Source: Neckera pumila
Taxonomy: Eukaryota; Streptophyta; Bryopsida; Hypnales; Neckeraceae
Length of the DNA: 64,000 nt
Direction: 5' to 3'
Assembly (NCBI GenBank): GCA_963969595.1
Contig: OZ018410.1
Span: 32,430,913-32,494,912, forward strand
Shown: positions 11,722 through 24,060 of the stretch, one piece after another
How positions within the stretch are numbered: the first letter of the stretch is position 1
Layout: the number at the start of each line of letters is the position of its first letter
The notes under the pieces: generated by a model
Told to the model about the DNA's origin: nothing
Seen by the model: the letters and a program-made list of their open reading frames with translations, nothing else
The model's database searches: none
Made by a program: the position numbers and the translations under genes

Positions 11722-11850
11722 CTTGGACGATGAATGACAAAGAATCTTTCTATGTAAACTAGAAGTGCATCTATTCATCCTTAAAATTTTGTGAGAAAAG
11801 GAAAGGTCTTGTAAAGTAGTTTGACTTCCAATGAGTACTTTATGGATTCA
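11722..11850 (+). repeat. Single arm of the long-inverted-repeat family
   Basis: This segment repeats the arm of the element at 1780-2215. The order of blocks is GATGAATGACAAAGAATCTT, TATTCATCCTTAAAATTTTG, GAAAGGTCTTGTAAAGTAG and TTTGACTTCCAATGAGTACT. No matching inverted arm was found next to it, so it is a fragment. Confidence 0.55.
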
Positions 11851-12250
11851 TTTGTTTTCTTGATGAAGATACGGAAAGAGAAAAATTATTCCCTATAATA
11901 ACAATCCAGGGAAAATAAATGTAGATTTTAAATGGTTTTAGCAAAATAATAATGATATGAATAGAATCTAGACACCAAATCTTCATTTTTGCAAGTTTTC
12001 ATTTTCTTCCCTTCCCTATATGAATTCATTCTAAACCTTGCACAATAATGCAACAACATCAAATAGATTTCATTGTCGTTTCATTTTAAAGATGTTTGGA
12101 TGTCATTAGGATTTAACAAGAATAAATGAAGGAAAAATTGTGTGAATGAGATTATGACAAATGAAATTGTGACACATTTTGCATTTTGTTTTTAAATGGC
12201 AATTGAGATCACTACAACTATTGGATTGCTTGAAGCAAGTGCCATTGTGA

Positions 12251-12294
<44 letters not shown>

Positions 12295-12295
12295 A
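12251..12295 (+). repeat. Compound (TC)n(AC)n microsatellite
   Basis: Ten TC repeats are followed directly by about twelve AC repeats. The open frame reading MCVCVCVC on the other strand is an artefact of this repeat. Confidence 0.95.
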
Positions 12296-13989
12296 AGTAA
12301 TTTTGTTGTGGCATTTTGAATGCCACAATTGTGATATGAATGTTTCCAACATTTTTTTTTTTAATGTTTCCAACTTACCTAAACTTTTGAGTAAAACAAT
12401 AAGTAAATTTTTTTTCAATCAAATACTATATTAAATGATGAAAATTAAATGAATAATTCACCAAAAAAATTGAATTTTGGTTTGTTGAAATTGAAAGTCA
12501 ATTTTGATAGTTAATTTTGTAGAACAACCAATCTTGTAGAAAAATACAAAACAAAAATCAGAATACAAAACCTACTTGTACCTATAAGAAAAGCTAATAA
12601 TGAGCAAATGTTTAGATTTGGGGGAAAAGAAAGGACTTGCTAGACTGAAATACTAAAAGTTAATTGGAATTCTATTTTGAAAATAGTTCTTAATTTAACT
12701 GCTAAAGGATCGAGGTGTTTTTCAAGAGAAATTGTCAAAAATTGTCATTATTTGATACATTGTCCAAAATTGAAAATAAAAACATTTTTTTGAACTTCAA
12801 ATATACAATAGTATAATAAACTATTATGACAAATTATTGTGTTGAAAATTTTTCATTCCATTTCACTATATGAATTGAAAGATTACAACATTTGAAGCAA
12901 AAAAAAAAACTTTTTTTCATTCTTGCAAAATGCATTCAACAAACTTTGGGCCCTTTTGGAGTAAAATTTTTGCTCTTGATGAAGTTGAGTCTCTCTACTA
13001 TTGACTTCTAAGTCTTCTTAGGTGCACTCATGCAAATATCAAAAGCAAATAGAGAGTCTAGCTTACTCTAAATCACCTTGCAATGCAAGGAGCTTTTGTG
13101 CATTAGCAATAGACTTGTCCCATTCTGATGATTTTTTGTGCAATGAGAAAAATTTTGTATTTGAAATTCAAATGATGAAAAGTTAGAGGTAAACATTTTG
13201 AATATGTGGGAAAGACTTCAAGAACTTTGACTTCACAAATTGCAAGATAATAAGGCTTGAAGATCAAAGAAAATGTTTTTTCTCTCACACACACGCAGTA
13301 TGGCTAATAAAGTTGGACTCCTCTTAAAAATTAAAGTGATTTCAAGAACTAAAATTTTCTTTTTTGGAAAATTTTATGCCATATTTGATTTAATTACATA
13401 TTTGCCAAATTTCAAAAGTTGATGAAGCTTTTAGCAAAAGATGTCCAAATTACTCGAACTACATAAAAATTTTCAAGTAGCATAGCTTTTGATCTAGGCA
13501 TCCAATTGGACAAAAAAAATATTGTATTCCTACTAAGGAGATACATGTTCACATCTTGTCTCAAACATCCAACCAAAATTAACTTCACATGACCCTATCC
13601 AAGTTTTCAAGTGTCTGTTGAAGAGACTCTTGGTCCTTTAGAGATTAAAATATACGGAGTATAATTTATGAAAATTTGTATTATGTATCCTATGCTTTAT
13701 TTTGGATACCAATAGTTAAAATAAAAGTATAATTTGGTAAGCTTAAACTTCTTGTAGGAACCTAATGAAAAAAATCATTTTATAGACTTGACTTTGGATT
13801 CATCTAGGAAATTGACAATGTTTTTAATCAACCATGAAATGTTGTCTTTAATTTTCTTACCCCTCTTTGAATTTATTTTACTTTGTTTTTTGTGAATTTT
13901 GAGAATGTTTGAACCTTTTGAATCCCCTTCAATAGAAAATATGGCTTGCCATATTTAGGTTGCATAAACAAAACATTATTCACTATTTT

Positions 13990-14610
13990 TTCTTGTGGGC
14001 AATTGTTTAATTTGCGTTTTGAATTTGTTCCCTGTGTAACTTTGCAAGGATGGAATTGGATATTTTGGTGGGGGTGGATTTGGATGGTTTGGTGGTGAAA
14101 AGTTTGCTCACCCCCAACATCCTTGTTTGGCTAGACATAAATTGAATGCACTTGAAGTCTTTTTGTGTGTGTGTATGTGTCTTGAGGCAAGTGGGTGTTT
14201 AAATTGGTGTCTTTTCTAGTAGAAAACATGTTTTTGAGTGAAGTAGTTAGAATTGTTTAATTTGTGTTTGAATTAGTTTTGTGTGAAAACTTTGCGTGGA
14301 TGGGGGCGCAAATCAAACAATTCTAATTACTTCATTCAAAAACATGTTTTCTACTAGAAAAGGCTCTAGTTTAACTCTTTTGTAGAGCCACTTGCCGCAA
14401 AACACATACACACAAAAATGCTTCAAGTGCATTCATTTTATGTCTAATTAGACAAGGATGATGGGGGCAAGCAACTTGTCACCGCAAAACCATCAATTCA
14501 TCCCACAAAAAAACCCAATTCCATCCATGCAAAATTTTCACACAAAACAAATTCTAAATGAAAATTAAACAATTCTAACTACTTCACTCAAAAGTATGTT
14601 TTCTATTAGA
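13990..14610. mobile_element. Large foldback element (arms about 280 bp)
   Basis: Left-arm blocks such as TTTTCTAGTAGAAAACATGT and TTGAGTGAAGTAGTTAGAAT recur as complements on the right. The outer blocks, with GGATGGAATTGG and its complement CCAATTCCATCC, also pair. The arms enclose a very short centre near 14,300. A third, direct fragment of the arm end is at about 14,570-14,620. No protein is encoded. Confidence 0.6.
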
Positions 14611-15383
14611 AAAAGCAAATGGCAATAGTTACAACAATAAGCTAGCTTGTCAACTCAAGCATCTACAGCAATAATCATTATAGTAACCATTACTTATGGA
14701 CATGGCAATTGCGGGGGCAATTGTCAGTGCATTAAGCTAGCTTCTAGACAATCACAACAGTAGTCAACTACAAAGAACAACTGGTTTTTAAGTTGCATAA
14801 GACATTTGCAACTGGCAATAATTTCAAGACTCGTAATCGTTGTGGGCAAGTCGCATGTGGAATTGTAGTTGCAAAAGACAGAGAGGTTGTTTCTCATCCA
14901 ACAGCCTACTAATAAGTTCGTCGATGAACTCTTTTGATGTACTAGCTTAAGCGGTATCTACTTATGTACGACTTGTTGTCAACTTGTTTGCGACTAATGT
15001 GTATGATTTGTTACTTTGCAAGTCATATGTGACTTCTTTGCAACAAATATGTAATCTCATTGCATTTCGTTTTTAACTTCATTATGACTTGTCTATAACT
15101 CATTTGCAACTTGTCTATGACTTCATTGCAATTTTTTTGTGATTTATAGAATTTGTAGATTTCAAAATTCTATTTACAATGATTTTTAGGTTTTAGAATT
15201 TCAGATCTAGCTTCTTTTTTAGATTTCAAAAATTTGAATATTGATATTTAATAGATTTCACCGGTTTAGGAAACTTTACAATTCCATAGGTTTTAGGGTT
15301 TTTTGGATTTAAAATATTTTAGATTTCTATAGATAGTAGAAATCTATAAATTGTGGAAATCTTAGAATTCTATTAACAAAATT
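14611..15383. other. AT-rich non-coding DNA
   Basis: Several imperfect repeats of TTTGCAACT-like and TTTAGATTTC-like words occur, but no gene or complete element was recognised. Confidence 0.4.
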
Positions 15384-15479
15384 CACTACATAAGAGTAAA
15401 ACAACTTGTATGTCCAACCTAATGGCACTCTTGACGACTAAAATGGGACTATTGATACAAGACCATGGGGAAATGATTT

Positions 15480-15577
15480 TGGAAATGACTACCAAACATC
15501 TACCAAACAATTACAAAACAACTACGAAACAACTACAAAACAACTCCAAAACAACTCCAAAACAACTACATAACAAT
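15480..15577 (+). repeat. 11-bp minisatellite (CAAAACAACTA)n
   Basis: About eight imperfect units of ACAACTACAAA run in tandem here, with CTC variants in the middle. They lie just inside the left end of the presumed CACTA element and could be its subterminal repeat array. Confidence 0.7.
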
Positions 15578-15861
15578 TAGGAAATGACTACTCTTATTTT
15601 ATAATTGCACTCGTTTTCTGGTTGTTTTTTAGTCATTTTTGGTGACTGCTACTTGACACGGCAGATATCATAGAGTGCATATTTGTCCACATCGACAATT
15701 GTGATGAATATTGGAATGATGGAGAATAGCTCACATTCATTCTAAATTTGAACTCTTGTACAATTCTTGTAATCCTACACTTCATTCTGTAACTACTTTG
15801 CGACTAAAATAATGTATACAGTTTATTCTACAATTGCTTTGCAGCTAAAACAATGTATTAA

Positions 15862-16697
15862 CCTCTAAAAGTCCAAGTCATTTTCTAGGTCCAAAACCAA
15901 TGAAAACTGCCATTTTTGCTGTGATAACTCAAGAAACTCCAAACAAGATTTTTATTAGAATCTAACCATAAGATCTTGTACTTCACTTGTTTCAAATCAT
16001 GTAGTAAAAATTTCATGAAGTTTAACTGTACGGATTGGAAGATATTAGTATTTGAAGTTGGAAAAGCAAGTTTTTTTGAATGTTGGTCTACAATTTTAGA
16101 TGACTTTGACTGCCGTTTGTAGAAATTCTTTGTACTATAGACCATAGGATTCAAATTTGTTTGTTGAACATTTAATTTGAGAGTTAAAGAATAAAAATTT
16201 AGAATGTCAAAACTTGATTTTCACATATAAAAAAAAATTGTTAAGTAGAATTAGGTCCAAGATTGAACAAAATACTAAATTATTAATAACTCTAATATGG
16301 AATTGAAACATTATAATTGAAATGGTGAGATTGTTCATGCAAACAAGATTCACCCTATCAAAAAAAATTGATAAAATTTGAAAATTGCATTTAAAAATGA
16401 ATTCTATAAGTTGTTTTTTGACAAAGATGAATAGACTGCCAAAAATACATAAATTTAAAAAAAAATTAAAAATTAAAAATATTCATTTTTTTTGTTTTTT
16501 TTGTTATACCTGGCAAATTGCTTTTGGGACTTCAGATGGAATAACTTTTGCTCCCAGACGTAGATTGAAAAAAATTATACTTTTAGAAAGATAATGTAAT
16601 TTTCTATCTTCAAAAAGAGATTAAAAAAAATCAAGTCAAACTTTGAGGTCATATAAGCCTGCCCAAAATTTCAAGTGGGGCCTTGGGCCTTTAGGGG
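15862..16697 (-). mobile_element. TTAA-family element A (836 bp)
   Basis: The termini are CCTCTAAAAGTCC on the left and GGGCCTTTAGGGG on the right, each flanked by TTAA (15,858-15,861 and 16,698-16,701). The left carries the family's R-end signature AAAACTGCCATTT. The right carries the L-end signature TTTTGGGCA (read inverted), so the copy is reversed. It is the closest relative of element E; both share ACTCAAGAAACT and GATCTTRTACTTCACTTG blocks. There is no open frame of note. It is a non-autonomous DNA element by structure. Confidence 0.8.
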
Positions 16698-16839
16698 TTA
16701 ATGATGCAAAATAATGATGCAAAATAATGAAGTATGATGTGGTGCAAACAGAGAGGGCTACAATTGTAAGACAGTTGTATAGGACACTTAACTGCATTTT
16801 AGCCGGTTGTGGCAGACACTTTTTTCTTGTAGTGATTAA

Positions 16840-18231
16840 CCCCTAAAGGGCCATTGTCCCTTTGGGGACAAATGGGAATTTTGGGCAAGTACCTACAAGC
16901 TAAAGTTTTGTCCAGCTTTTTGGAAACTTTTTTTGAAGATAGATTAGCTTCAAGGAAATATAATTTTTTTTTCAATTGGTGCCCGAAAACAAAAGTTATG
17001 CCCTTAACAACTTGGAACTTGAAAAGGGGGAGGGGAGAAGAAGGAGCAGCAAAAAAATTTCAAAACTTTTAATTTTTTTCTTTAATTAAATTTTTTTTTT
17101 CTTGTAGATTGTATTTTGAAAACTTTGAATCATTCCATTTGGATTTGTTATGAGAAAGTTATGGAAAAGTTTGTTTTTCAGGCAATTAGAACATCTTCTT
17201 GAAAAAATAACTTGTAGGATTCATTGTTAAATGCAATTTTTACAATTTTTGAAAAATCAAATTCCACTTGGTTTAATTTGCTTTCTAGAACAATCTAACC
17301 ATTGGGATGAATGCATTCATAATTTTATTTTAGAGATATTAATAATTTAGATTTTCCTTCTATCTTGTATCTACTCTACTTAATAATTTTTTGAAGTATG
17401 AAAATTAAACTTTTTAAAATCTTTTTTTTTTTCAAAATAAAGATTTAAAGCTCAAAACTTTTAGTGAAAAAAATTAAAGTTAAGAAGGTTCAAAGTAAAA
17501 TAATGTAGTCCCGCAATGTGCTAAAAAAATGGATTTTTTTACTTTAAATATAGATATCTTGCAATTTGTGCATTTGAAAGTTTGAAATTTTTTCCACACA
17601 TTCTCATACTTGTTAAGTGTAAGATCCTACGGTTAGATGTGCCAAAAAGATTTCAATTTTCTTACTCTTTGCTATAAAAATGACAGCTTTGAGTCTCAAT
17701 TAGGAAAAAAATGAACCCTGGAAGGGGCTGCTTCGTAGTGTAAGCTTCCCCTCCAAGGAACTCCAGGAAACTCAACAGTGATTTACAATTAAAAAATATT
17801 TAAAAAATATTTAAAAAATATTTAAAAAATAAAAAATATTAAAATATTAATAATATAATAATAATAAATAAAAATAATAATAATAAATAACAAAAATAAT
17901 AAAATAATAAAAGTTGTAATGATTGCAGTCTGACATGGCATGTGTAGTGCCATGTCAAATCTGAAAATTTTGTAATTTTGAATTTGTTTTAATAAAAAAA
18001 GAATTTAATGTTTTTTAAGCAGTTCAGCAGCTGCACTGTTCCCTGCTGTTCTGCGCTGTTCCGCGCCTGCAATTCACTGTCGCAAAAAATAAAAAAATAA
18101 AAATAATTTTTTTTTTTTTTTTTTTTTTTTTTTTCGGCTTGCGTTCCCTGCGTTCTCAAGTCTCACGGCCTCTTCCAGGGTTCAACTTTTTCCTAATGTT
18201 TGGCAGAAAAAAAGCCATGATCCTTTAGGGG
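16840..18231 (+). mobile_element. TTAA-family element B (1392 bp, including a nested MITE)
   Basis: The left terminus is CCCCTAAAGGGCC and the right is ATCCTTTAGGGG, flanked by TTAA at 16,836-16,839 and 18,232-18,235. The L end contains the small palindrome TGTCCCTTTGGGGACA and then TTTTGGGCA. The internal block CAATTGGTGCCCGAAAACAA is shared with A, E, G and H. It is longer than its relatives only because of an insertion at 17,699-18,197; without this it is about 0.89 kb. A long poly-T and AATATTT-rich tract lies in the nested part. Confidence 0.8.
17699..18197. mobile_element. CATTAG-type MITE nested in element B
   Basis: The ends are inverted: ATTAGGAAAAAAATGAACCC on the left, complement of CATTAGGAAAAAGTTGAACC on the right. 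Inside are CCTGGAAG/CTTCCAGG, an AT-rich array (17,790-17,930), the block TGACATGGCA, and a GC-rich segment with GCGTTCCC. The same features appear in the MITEs nested in D (42,371-42,688) and G (60,172-60,402). B and G carry it at the same point near the R end. Confidence 0.6.
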
Positions 18232-18892
18232 TTAACATTCAGTTCTTAGGCAAATTCAATCAAGCATACCAAATTTCAATTTTCAAAAGAGTAAATTTCC
18301 ATTTATAGTGAATTCACTCATTTGTTATACATGGTTTTATATGATAATTGATTGAAAAACATTCGTGATGAATTCTTTAAAATTCAATTGCATAGATATG
18401 TAGGAAACATCCATGCCCACATCTTTTGTACAACAAGAGTCTCCAAAAAAGTTTCAAAATTCCATCTATAGAGAATTCAATATTGGGATAACAACGCCCA
18501 AATTTTTTAAATAAATATCTTTTCAATGTAATTAGATTTTGCTATTTGGCCCTCACAGTGTAACTAATTTTGTACCTTGAGTATGATGGTACAATCAATT
18601 TGTCAAAATCTAGTTAAAATATAGAAAAATCTATTTTATAAAAATTAAGACATTGTCACCCCAACATTGAATCTATATAAAAGGAAATTTGAGACTTGTT
18701 TGGAAAATGCTTATTGAAGGAAAGATTTTTATATGGATGTTTTCTACATACTTATGGAATCAAATTTGAAAATTCATCACCAATGTTTTTCAATTAGTTA
18801 ACATGTAAAATTTTGAATATTAAATGAAACAATTCATCCAAAATGGGGGTTTGTTTTCTGAAATTAAAATTTGCACAAGAATAGAATGTTAA
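18232..18892. mobile_element. Foldback element FB, copy 2
   Basis: The left end TTAACATTCAGTTCTTA pairs with the right end ATAGAATGTTAA, and the inner arms share CATAGATATGTAGGAAACAT. It corresponds to 2365-3781 without that copy's insertion. TTAA element B abuts its left end, the TTAA being shared by both. Confidence 0.55.
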
Positions 18893-19867
18893 TTATGGAA
18901 GATAAAAATGTCAAAATGTATTCAATATTATGCAAAATTCTTTGAATGATACAGTAGGTAGTGTGTAACGGATGATGAGACACCATTGTGTTGAATAATA
19001 GATGTGTATAGAAGACATGCGTAGATGGCCTAGAATGATCAGTACGGACTCATTTTAGAACCTTGTTAAGGTAATGCTATCAACCATCCAATTCCAACAT
19101 CTACTACAACCTCCCATTTGCGTCCATTACCCACCCATTACCTCAATCTTTAGCAACCCTATAGCATCATGACAACATGCACTTGGGGAGGGGACACGTC
19201 AACGTGTAGTTTAGTTTGGGTCTACTCACGTTGTATCAATTTTGTCCCAACAAACTTTGAAAAATCACAGAAAATTCATTTCTTGTTGAAATGTCTTCAT
19301 TGTATTTGCAAATGATTTCTTTCAAACTTCTCAATATTTGAAAAATACATGAGCAGACAAATAGCTTCTCCAAGGTATCTAGATAGCAAATCTACTTGGT
19401 AATAGGCATGTTACCAACATCTTAGTTTTATAACCCCCTTTACTTCAATCAGGCTCCTCCCATCATCTTAGTTTGTATATCCACCTTTGGATCAACCTTC
19501 CAGGTATCAATCTTCTCACTAGTAATGTTCTATCATACATAACATTCAATAGTCTTACTAACTATTGCCTCCTCTCTGATACAATGATGTGGAATATATT
19601 TGTAGAATATATCATTTCATTCGGAGGATGAAATGGTGTAGTATACTCCACATTTTATTAGTAACTACAAGGCCAGGTGGCAAGACTTGTCAGTAGTGTA
19701 TTGAGTTAGCAAGTTCAATGCTGCAACACTTCCAATTTCATCAGAATATAAAACTGAGCTTTAAAGTACAATACAACTATGAAATGTTGAGCAAAATATC
19801 CATTGCCAAGAGTGAATTAGCTACTAATTTAGCAAGCTTCAAAAGTCATTTAAAAAAAATTGGAATA
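18893..19867. other. Non-coding DNA without recognised features
   Basis: No coding region or repeat was recognised by eye. The composition is mixed, with an internal inverted block around ATATATTTGTAGAATATAT (about 19,590-19,615). Confidence 0.4.
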
Positions 19868-20470
19868 GAGGAGACAAGCTCTTTATATACACATGAGGTG
19901 GTAGGAGGTAGAATAACTCGTATGGGATAAGTAAATTAGAATTTGTAGTTTCTCAACTACTCATAATGAAGTCAAAAGTAGGAATTGTGTTTGAAGTAGA
20001 ACTTTAGACCTCATTTAGGCATAGTAGAATAGGTTTTTTCAAAAATCTTTGAACTAAAACAAGTTGGAAAATCAAGTTAAGTTTCATTTCCAAAAATGCA
20101 TTTGAGATTTAGATCTTCTACTCAAAAGTTATGGACAAATTTCATAGAGGGGTTGGAAAAGATTTCTTTTTTACATTTTTAAACGTCCTTTTTGAAATTT
20201 GTCCATAACTTTTGAGTGGAAAATTTAAATCTCAAATGGATTTTTGGAAATCAAACTTAACTTGATTTCCCAACTTTTTTAGTTCAAAGTTTCTTACAAA
20301 ATGTCATTCTATTATTCCTAAATGAGGTCTGAAGTTTTAGTTTTAACACAATTCTTACTTTAATCTTAACTATGAGCGGTTGAGAAACTACAAATCCTAA
20401 GTTAAATATCCCACATGGGTTGCTCTACCTCCTACCACCCCATGTATACATAAGGAGCTTCTCTTCTTTG
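19868..20470. mobile_element. Foldback element with about 290-bp arms
   Basis: The left arm (19,868-20,150) and right arm (20,190-20,470) are complementary over nearly their whole length. Paired blocks include GGTGGTAGGAGGTAGA, TTGTAGTTTCTCAACT, GACCTCATTTAGG and AACTTTTGAGT. The loop is about 40 bases. A small open frame ending in the left arm (19,718-19,930) is not a gene. Confidence 0.65.
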
Positions 20471-21091
20471 TACAAAACTCAAAATAAGTTATTGATGGCA
20501 AATGGTTAGATTACATTGGTATAATACTCAATGGATTCTTTGGGTTTTGGCAAACCATCTATCTTTATAGTTATTTATTGTTTGTATGTTTTGTCGTAGA
20601 ATAAGCCCAAAAAATGGAGAGCACCATAAATGCATTGCCATTGTCTTGGTCTTGAAGCTTACATTAATACTATGTGGATGAAATTTGTGGATGAGAACTC
20701 CAGAGACTAAAAGGCAGTCTCACTGAATGCTATTGAATGTTATGTGCCATACAATTTCAGAAGTAAAAATATGCCTGGTGCAATGAAATGACATCCTCCA
20801 TCTGGGTGGTTATGTACAGTAAGGATAAATTTGTTACAACATCAATATACAGTCATTTCCTCAATGGGCTATTGTCAATTTTTATTTTTTTCTTCAAAGA
20901 ACGGTGACCATTGCATTAAAAAACACAGAAAAAAGAAACAAACAAACCAGATCAATCCGGTTCAAGAGGCCACATTAGCCTAGGTGGACGACTGAGAGAA
21001 AGATGCCACTGGGGCTTGTGAAAACTACCAGTGCAAAAAAGCTATGGCCAGTGTTGATAGAGGGAAAATGCAAAATGGTGGATGAGGAAGC
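20471..21091. other. Non-coding DNA, nothing recognised
   Basis: No open frame or repeat could be supported in this stretch. Confidence 0.4.
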
Positions 21092-21094
21092 TTA

Positions 21095-21233
21095 GGGCCT
21101 CTTCACACTATGGCCGTCCAAGTCGAGAGGCCGTGGGACTCTGCAATATGATTGGTGGAATCGATGGACCCTGCAATATGATTGGTGGAAACGACGGACT
21201 CTTGACTTGGACAGCCATAGTGTGAAGAGGCCC
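21095..21233. mobile_element. Tourist/PIF-Harbinger MITE (139 bp)
   Basis: The termini GGGCCTCTTCACACTATGGC and its near-perfect complement (last bases GAAGAGGCCC) are flanked by TTA on both sides (21,092-21,094 and 21,234-21,236). TTA duplication and a GGGCC start are typical of PIF/Harbinger MITEs. Internally, CTGCAATATGATTGGTGGAA is present twice in tandem. Confidence 0.85.
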
Positions 21234-21236
21234 TTA

Positions 21237-22199
21237 TTAACTTTGCTTTGCTGCTGGTTATGTAGTACTGCTACAGGGCTACAGGCACCCTCTGCTGTTG
21301 TACTACCACAATCTTATGCAGTACAGTACAGTTGTACTACACACGGATATTCAAAAAGACCCACTTGTAATGCAGCTGATTCAATGGCCACCCTCTAAAC
21401 ACGCACCATTTTAGCAGTTACCCAGGTTGCAAATTGGTTTCAACCAATCCAATGACATTCACAATCTTTGTCCATTACCAGTAACTTGCTCCACTTGACG
21501 TACCAGTGTCCCATGGGCATCAAATCAACTAACTGATTGCAGCTTGAAAATTTAACAATGGCTTCATGGTGAAATTGAAAACTCCAATGCAAATTGCATA
21601 TGAAGCAGGTCACGTACTAGCTTCTGTTTGAGCAGCTTCAACTTATGATTTCACATGGGAAGAATGACTACTGGTAACCTGAACCAACAGAAGTTCTGCA
21701 AATCTCTGAGGTAACATTTCAACACTTTTGTAATTTGCTTCAAGAAGTGTCAGATTCATAACTTAGAGGTGACTCCAAGTCCTGAAATTTAATGCTAGCT
21801 ACATGCTTATAACTTAAAGCTTGGTAGGAAAGCTTAAGTCTGTGACAGATATGGAGATGGCCAGCTTCAAAGATTTGACACACAGCAATGATCATTATTG
21901 ATTTGCAGTCTATTCAATTGTACTTTTCTTTGGATGGTTGAGCCCTTGCCCACCCTTTGCAAATGTTACAAATGCATCCGATGTACTACAGTAGTATGAC
22001 AGTACATGAGTAGCTAGAAAGTCAAGCTAGGTGGTGGATTAATTTTCAAAGACTTTTGCAACAATTTATCTGATGCTGAGGAGATTCTGTGAAGGAAAAC
22101 TGGAGAGATGAGATGAGAAGAGAAGAGAAGTGAGGCCATGCGTGGATCAGCAGAAACAGTGAGCATCTCTTTCTGGATAAGGTAGAAGCACCAGTTGTT
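21237..22199. other. Non-coding DNA, nothing recognised
   Basis: A short frame at 21,207-21,398 overlaps the MITE and is not a gene. Several GTACAGTACAG-like words occur (about 21,320 and 22,655). No other structure is supported. Confidence 0.4.
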
Positions 22200-22680
22200 G
22201 ACCACGTCCAGTACCCAACTTGTAGGGTGCGCTATTTCCAACGTTAGGTTGGAAGTCAGGTTTGATTGTTGTTTTTATGACCTTTTCAAGGTTGGGACTA
22301 ATATGGTTATGACACATGTCCTAAAGTAGTGAGCATCCTTGACGATCGGAATTGGAAGACTCTAGACTTCGTCTACTAGTGAAATGCACTTTTTGGCTCC
22401 CAAAATTCACTGTAATTTCAATTTTGGGAATTCAATTCTGAAAATTTTACAATCTCCATATTTCCTATCTTCCTACAAGGAAAAAATTTCCACCATCTCA
22501 TACTGTGCACAATCTCTCCAAAACTCCTTAAATGATCGACTACTGGTGCTTCTACCTTACCTGCACAGACTCGGGAAGTTCTTGTGTGCAAGAAAGGAAT
22601 CTAACTTAGATACTGCCCATTCGTGTCGCATCCAACAGATGGAACTGCTTGTAAGCTGTACAGTACAGTAAGTTAGCACA
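22200..22680 (+). repeat. Dispersed repeat, copy 1 (partner at 35.2 kb)
   Basis: It aligns collinearly with 35,190-35,660. Common blocks are a GGGTGC(G/A)CTATTTCCAAC start, CCTTTTCAAG, GGGACTAATA, ATGACACATG and CTCCCAAAATT. A weak open frame at 22,384-22,671 has stops in the partner copy. The family is not identified. Confidence 0.5.
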
Positions 22681-23889
22681 GCAGCATGAGTCATTCTCTG
22701 GTCCCTTTGATTCTGTAGAATTTTGGGGAGTCTAGATTCATGGGTGGAGTGTCAGGTGTCACAAGTGCGAAGGGCAAAGAAGAAAGACATTGGGAACAAC
22801 ATCCAGTTGGAAATTTTGGTAACAACCTGTATAACCATACTCCGCAATGGTTTGCATTTGTTGAAACCGACGCCAGTGTGCTTCAAAGTTCCAAATTTGG
22901 GACATTCAAGTGCACAGAGCTCCAGAACTTGAATGGGAATTCAGATCTAAGCGACTCATTTCAGGTTTCATATGGCGTTTGAAAAAGTGGCAATGTCTTT
23001 GACATTTTGTCATGCTAATAAATTAAACATGACTATCTGTCCATTGAACCAAATGATCACATACGTTGAAAATACATTCAATATATAACAATGAGGCTAT
23101 TTAATAGTGTGAGGTTCTTTGTTGTCAGCACCTCCTACTTGTGGTGTGGTTCTTTGTGAGGAAGAAGACAAACCAAGTCAATTGCAAGAGGAAGAAACTA
23201 AGTGCAAAATTAATCTCTGTTGAAACAACATTGTGTGTAGGAGGATGTTGTTTCAACTTTCAACCTGAAATTTTTGTCAACATTTTTAACATGACAGGGT
23301 TTGTTTGCACTGGCGAGCCATTAGTCTACCAGCATAATGAGTGCCAGTTAGCATCTACAACACTCAGTTAAATTCATTCCTTTGGTAATAATCCATCCCT
23401 CTGCTCTAATTGACTTTCTTATTGTGCATACGTTCTTTCTTGAGAATATGAGTTTGTAGCAATGGTCTCCATAACCAGTTTATTGTAGCTTTGTTACACC
23501 CATATGCTTCATCCTTATCTCATCTCAGATAGGGATGATGTATAAATTGAAGTAGAATCTCAGTCATGACATGTACAATATTGGGCACTGGGTATGTTAT
23601 GGGTACCCAACAAGAGTCTGTTTCAACAATGAAGCAGTGAGTGACTACACTAAATAACATCTCAAATTAGCTGCCTCATTGTTTTGACATTGTTTCAATG
23701 TTAAGAAAGTTGCCGAATTGAAGTAGTGTTGTTCTAATGTTGTTTTGTTACTCTATAAACATCGTTTCAATATGGTATTTGCAACAACAAATACTTTGGT
23801 GATTTTGAACTAACGAATTGTTTCAAATTAGATTAAAATGGCATTACAAAAATATTGAAAAAGTGATTGCTATCAATGAATATTAAGGT
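22681..23889. other. Non-coding DNA, nothing recognised
   Basis: Small overlapping frames at 22,723-22,982 and 23,141-23,371 show no domain and no splice context, and are not called. Confidence 0.35.
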
Positions 23890-24060
23890 AATGTTGATAC
23901 ATTATTTTTGCAATGTGCATTGTGTCAACAATACTTCAACTTCTCTTTTCATCAACATTGATTCAATATCTAGATAGAAAATGATCATTGTTGCAATGCA
24001 TATTGTGTCAACTTAACTTCAATTTCTACTTCTATCAACATTGATTCAACAAAAATTTCC
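23890..24060 (+). repeat. Tandem duplication (two units of about 105 bp)
   Basis: The order TTGCAATG(T/C)(G/A)CATTGTGTCAAC, then CTTCAA(C/T)TTCT, then TCAACATTGATTCAA occurs twice in succession. Related words recur around 35,800-35,920 and 36,940, flanking TTAA element C. This suggests a dispersed repeat family. Confidence 0.5.

Larger units (their letters stand above)
11315..13989. other. AT-rich intergenic sequence, no gene seen
   Basis: No coding frame longer than about 60 codons or with a recognisable domain occurs here. It holds a lone arm of the long-inverted-repeat family at about 11,722-11,850 and a TC/AC microsatellite. The remainder is anonymous AT-rich DNA. Confidence 0.5.
15384..16834 (+). 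mobile_element. Degenerate non-autonomous CACTA element enclosing TTAA element A
   Basis: The left end is CACTACATAAGAG and the right end, read inverted, is CACTACAAGAAAA, the form common in plant En/Spm elements. Both ends abut the trinucleotide ATT (15,381-15,383 and 16,835-16,837), the size of a CACTA duplication. Subterminal sequence also matches: CTAAAATG occurs about 60 bases from the left end and about 40 bases from the right end, inverted. TTAA element A lies inside. No transposase is present. The left terminus is the weaker half of the call. Confidence 0.45.

Noticed and set aside
12106..12294. Open frame with repeated Met-Cys-Val-Cys and Arg-Glu
   Set aside because: It is produced by the TC/AC microsatellite.
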